Positions 62,340-64,000 of a stretch of 64,000 bases of DNA are shown one piece after another (the stretch's first letter is position 1; each line of letters begins with the position of its first letter). The notes under the pieces were generated by a model. It was not told the origin of the DNA, did no database searches, and saw only the letters and a program-made list of their open reading frames with translations. The stretch is from Croceicoccus sp. Ery15 (lineage in GTDB: Bacteria; Pseudomonadota; Alphaproteobacteria; Sphingomonadales; Sphingomonadaceae), in the NCBI RefSeq assembly GCF_020985305.1, contig NZ_CP087588.1:992001-1056000 (forward strand), in the 5' to 3' direction. Both the position numbers and the translations under genes were made by a program.

Positions 62340-64000
62340 GCCGCCATCTCCATATTGTCGGCTGCTGCAATCGGGGCGCTGGCACCGATCACCTCGATCA
62401 CTTCGATGGGCTGGCTGGCAGGCAGTTCGCCAATCGAGATTACGATGACTTCAGGGGTCCGCTGGCGAACCAGCGATGCGATGGCGCGCCGCGATTGGGG
62501 CTGAACCACCAGCGCTGGTGGAATGGCCGCAGGCCCGCGCTCGTCCACGATCTGCTTCACGCGGCGGGCAATGGTAGTTGCCAGATCGGGCTCGATCACC
62601 GGCCAGCCTGTCACCGGATCGCGCAGCCCCTGCAGGATCGCGCTTTCCAGCCCGCCATCCAGTGTGACCACGGGCAGCGATCGGGTCGGCGGGCAGATCC
62701 GCCCCACAATGGTCGCGCCCAGATCGCTGCGCACGCGGTCGACTAATGCCTCGTGATCCTGGGTCACCTGCACCACACGCGAGAGACTTGCGAAGATCGG
62801 CACCGGATGGGTGATCGCGATGCCATCCTCCAGCAGGCTGCGCAGCACGCGGGTCACGGCGGCCAGAGACAGCGGCTGCGGATGGATGGTCTCGATCAGG
62901 CTGGCCGAATGGGCCTTGGTCGCCTCGATCAGGTCGCGCACCTCGTCCGGCCCCAGCAAATCATGCGCCCGCTCTCCCAGTAACTGGTTCAGATGGGTGG
63001 CGATGACCGTGCCCGGATCGACGACGAGAAAACCGGCTGCCGTGGCATGGTCGCGGTTGCCCTTGTCTATCCACAAGGCAGGGCAATTGAAGCTGGGGTC
63101 GCGGGTTTCATCCCCCTTCAGGTGATGATTGCGGCTGGCCTCTCCCGTATCGATGGCCAGCACACGGCCCGGCTGCACCGCCGCGCCGCCCAGCATTACC
63201 CCGCCCAACATGATGCGATAGTCATAGGGCGCCATGTCCAGCGCATCGCGCAGCCGGAATTGCGGGACAACGAAGCCGAAATTGCGCGACAATTGCTTGC
63301 GCACGCCAGTGATGCGGGCCAGCAATGGCGAGCCCTTTTTCTCATCCACCAAGGGGACGAGACCATAGCCAAACTCTATGCTGACGAGCGCCATGTCGGT
63401 CACCTGATCCAGATCGATGCGATGCGGATCGACGGGCGCTGATATGGCCGCGACCGTTGCAGGCCGTGCGGCGCGTTTCTTCAGCCTATGCGCCAGCCAG
63501 AACGCCCCTGTCGCTGCGGGCAGGAAGATCGACTGCGGCATGGCGGGGATCATCCCCACGGCAGCCAGCACCACGCCCACCGGCAGCCAGCTGCGCGGAT
63601 CGGCAAATTGCCCGCCGATCTGCCCTGCCAGATCGCGCGCGTCGGATACGCGGGTGACGATCACCGCTGCCGCGATCGACAGCAGCAACGAGGGCACTTG
63701 CGCGACCAGAGCATCACCGATGGCGAGCTGCATATAGGTCTCGGCCGCTTCGGCCGCGGACAGGCCGTGGGTAATCATGCCAAGGCACAGCCCCGCAATG
63801 ATGTTCACCGCCAGGATCAGCAGCGCCGCGATCGCATCGCCCTTCACGAATTTCGACGCACCATCCATCGAGCCGTAGAAGTCCGCCTCCGTTGCCACTT
63901 CGCGGCGCCGGGCCTTGGCTTCATCGGCGGTCAGAATGCCGGCAGCCAGATCGGCATCGATCGCCATTTGCTTGCCCGGCAAGGCATCGAGGGTGAAACG
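62336..64000 (-). CDS. flhA: Flagellar export protein FlhA (5' part outside the window)
   Basis: The frame is open to the right edge. The first visible residues, RFTLDAMPGKQMAIDADL, are the hallmark of FlhA/type III export gate proteins between the membrane and cytoplasmic parts. About 555 codons are visible: the last membrane helices (AALLILAVNIIAGLCLG, LLLSIAAAVIVTRVS, VVLAAVGMIPAMPQSIFLPAATG) and the whole cytoplasmic FlhA-C domain. FlhA forms the ring that receives export substrates. The N-terminal membrane half lies outside the window. Confidence 0.95.
   Translation of the reverse strand, partial: RFTLDALPGKQMAIDADLAAGILTADEAKARRREVATEADFYGSMDGASKFVKGDAIAALLILAVNIIAGLCLGMITHGLSAAEAAETYMQLAIGDALVAQVPSLLLSIAAAVIVTRVSDARDLAGQIGGQFADPRSWLPVGVVLAAVGMIPAMPQSIFLPAATGAFWLAHRLKKRAARPATVAAISAPVDPHRIDLDQVTDMALVSIEFGYGLVPLVDEKKGSPLLARITGVRKQLSRNFGFVVPQFRLRDALDMAPYDYRIMLGGVMLGGAAVQPGRVLAIDTGEASRNHHLKGDETRDPSFNCPALWIDKGNRDHATAAGFLVVDPGTVIATHLNQLLGERAHDLLGPDEVRDLIEATKAHSASLIETIHPQPLSLAAVTRVLRSLLEDGIAITHPVPIFASLSRVVQVTQDHEALVDRVRSDLGATIVGRICPPTRSLPVVTLDGGLESAILQGLRDPVTGWPVIEPDLATTIARRVKQIVDERGPAAIPPALVVQPQSRRAIASLVRQRTPEVIVISIGELPASQPIEVIEVIGASAPIAAADNMEMAA

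Noticed and set aside
1..64000. CRISPR array or prophage
   Set aside because: No regularly spaced repeats with unique spacers were seen, and there are no phage structural genes; the only tandem repeats are coding (DUF202 heptads, OmpA prolines).

Overview
The window is GC-rich, densely coded alphaproteobacterial chromosome. Gene order and content point to a sphingomonad, probably Erythrobacteraceae-like (inference). The indicators are the run dusB-ntrB-ntrC-ntrY-ntrX-hfq-hflX-mazG, a fused ispDF, a lipA-COQ10-like-cinA neighbourhood, many small sphingomonad-type outer-membrane proteins, and flagellar flhA-fliA at the right edge. No plasmid or phage backbone is visible. The only complete mobile element is one IS21-family insertion.

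Region 1 (1-28 kb) is mostly housekeeping. It holds a partial comF, hisI, an acyl-CoA dehydrogenase, a cysK operon, a carbonic anhydrase divergent from lipA, ispDF, and the nitrogen two-component block (dusB-ntrBC-ntrYX) running into a tandem-domain hfq and hflX. A long minus-strand operon follows (lytic transglycosylase, D-Ala-D-Ala carboxypeptidase, tmk, holB, metG, tatD, an MBL hydrolase, a 56-aa membrane protein, mazG), with many 1-4 bp stop/start overlaps. A tRNA-Ser(UGA) at 27,972 is followed by a second copy of its own 3' end.

Region 2 (28-37.7 kb) holds fumC, a large HAD-type protein, an M1 aminopeptidase lipoprotein, a PilZ membrane protein, a coiled-coil membrane protein, and an OmpA porin with a polyproline hinge and a strong terminator.

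Region 3 (37.8-50.9 kb) is the most interesting part. It is an island of envelope genes: an MscS channel, several beta-barrel proteins, a BASS transporter, DUF2092, DUF202, DUF1622, a BamA/TamA-like barrel and a formylglycine-generating-enzyme homologue. It ends with a soluble histidine kinase and a LuxR/NarL-type response regulator that face each other and overlap. Nearly every promoter region here carries a short near-palindrome of the form C(A/G)GGG-TTTA-CCCTG or CGGGG-CTTT-CCCTG, usually 55-90 bp before the start codon, including one in front of the response-regulator gene. I infer an autoregulated envelope-stress regulon with a newly recognisable operator.

Region 4 (51-53.5 kb) is the IS21-family element (istA, istB, related ends). 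It lies between one further motif copy and a cytochrome c lipoprotein gene.

Region 5 (53.5-64 kb) has an SLC13 transporter, a PilZ protein and a copper locus: csoR, a palindromic operator, a CopA-type multicopper oxidase and a frameshifted copB. A MarR regulator with a palindrome at its start follows, then about 1 kb without a convincing gene, a glycosyltransferase, fliA, and the 3' part of flhA.
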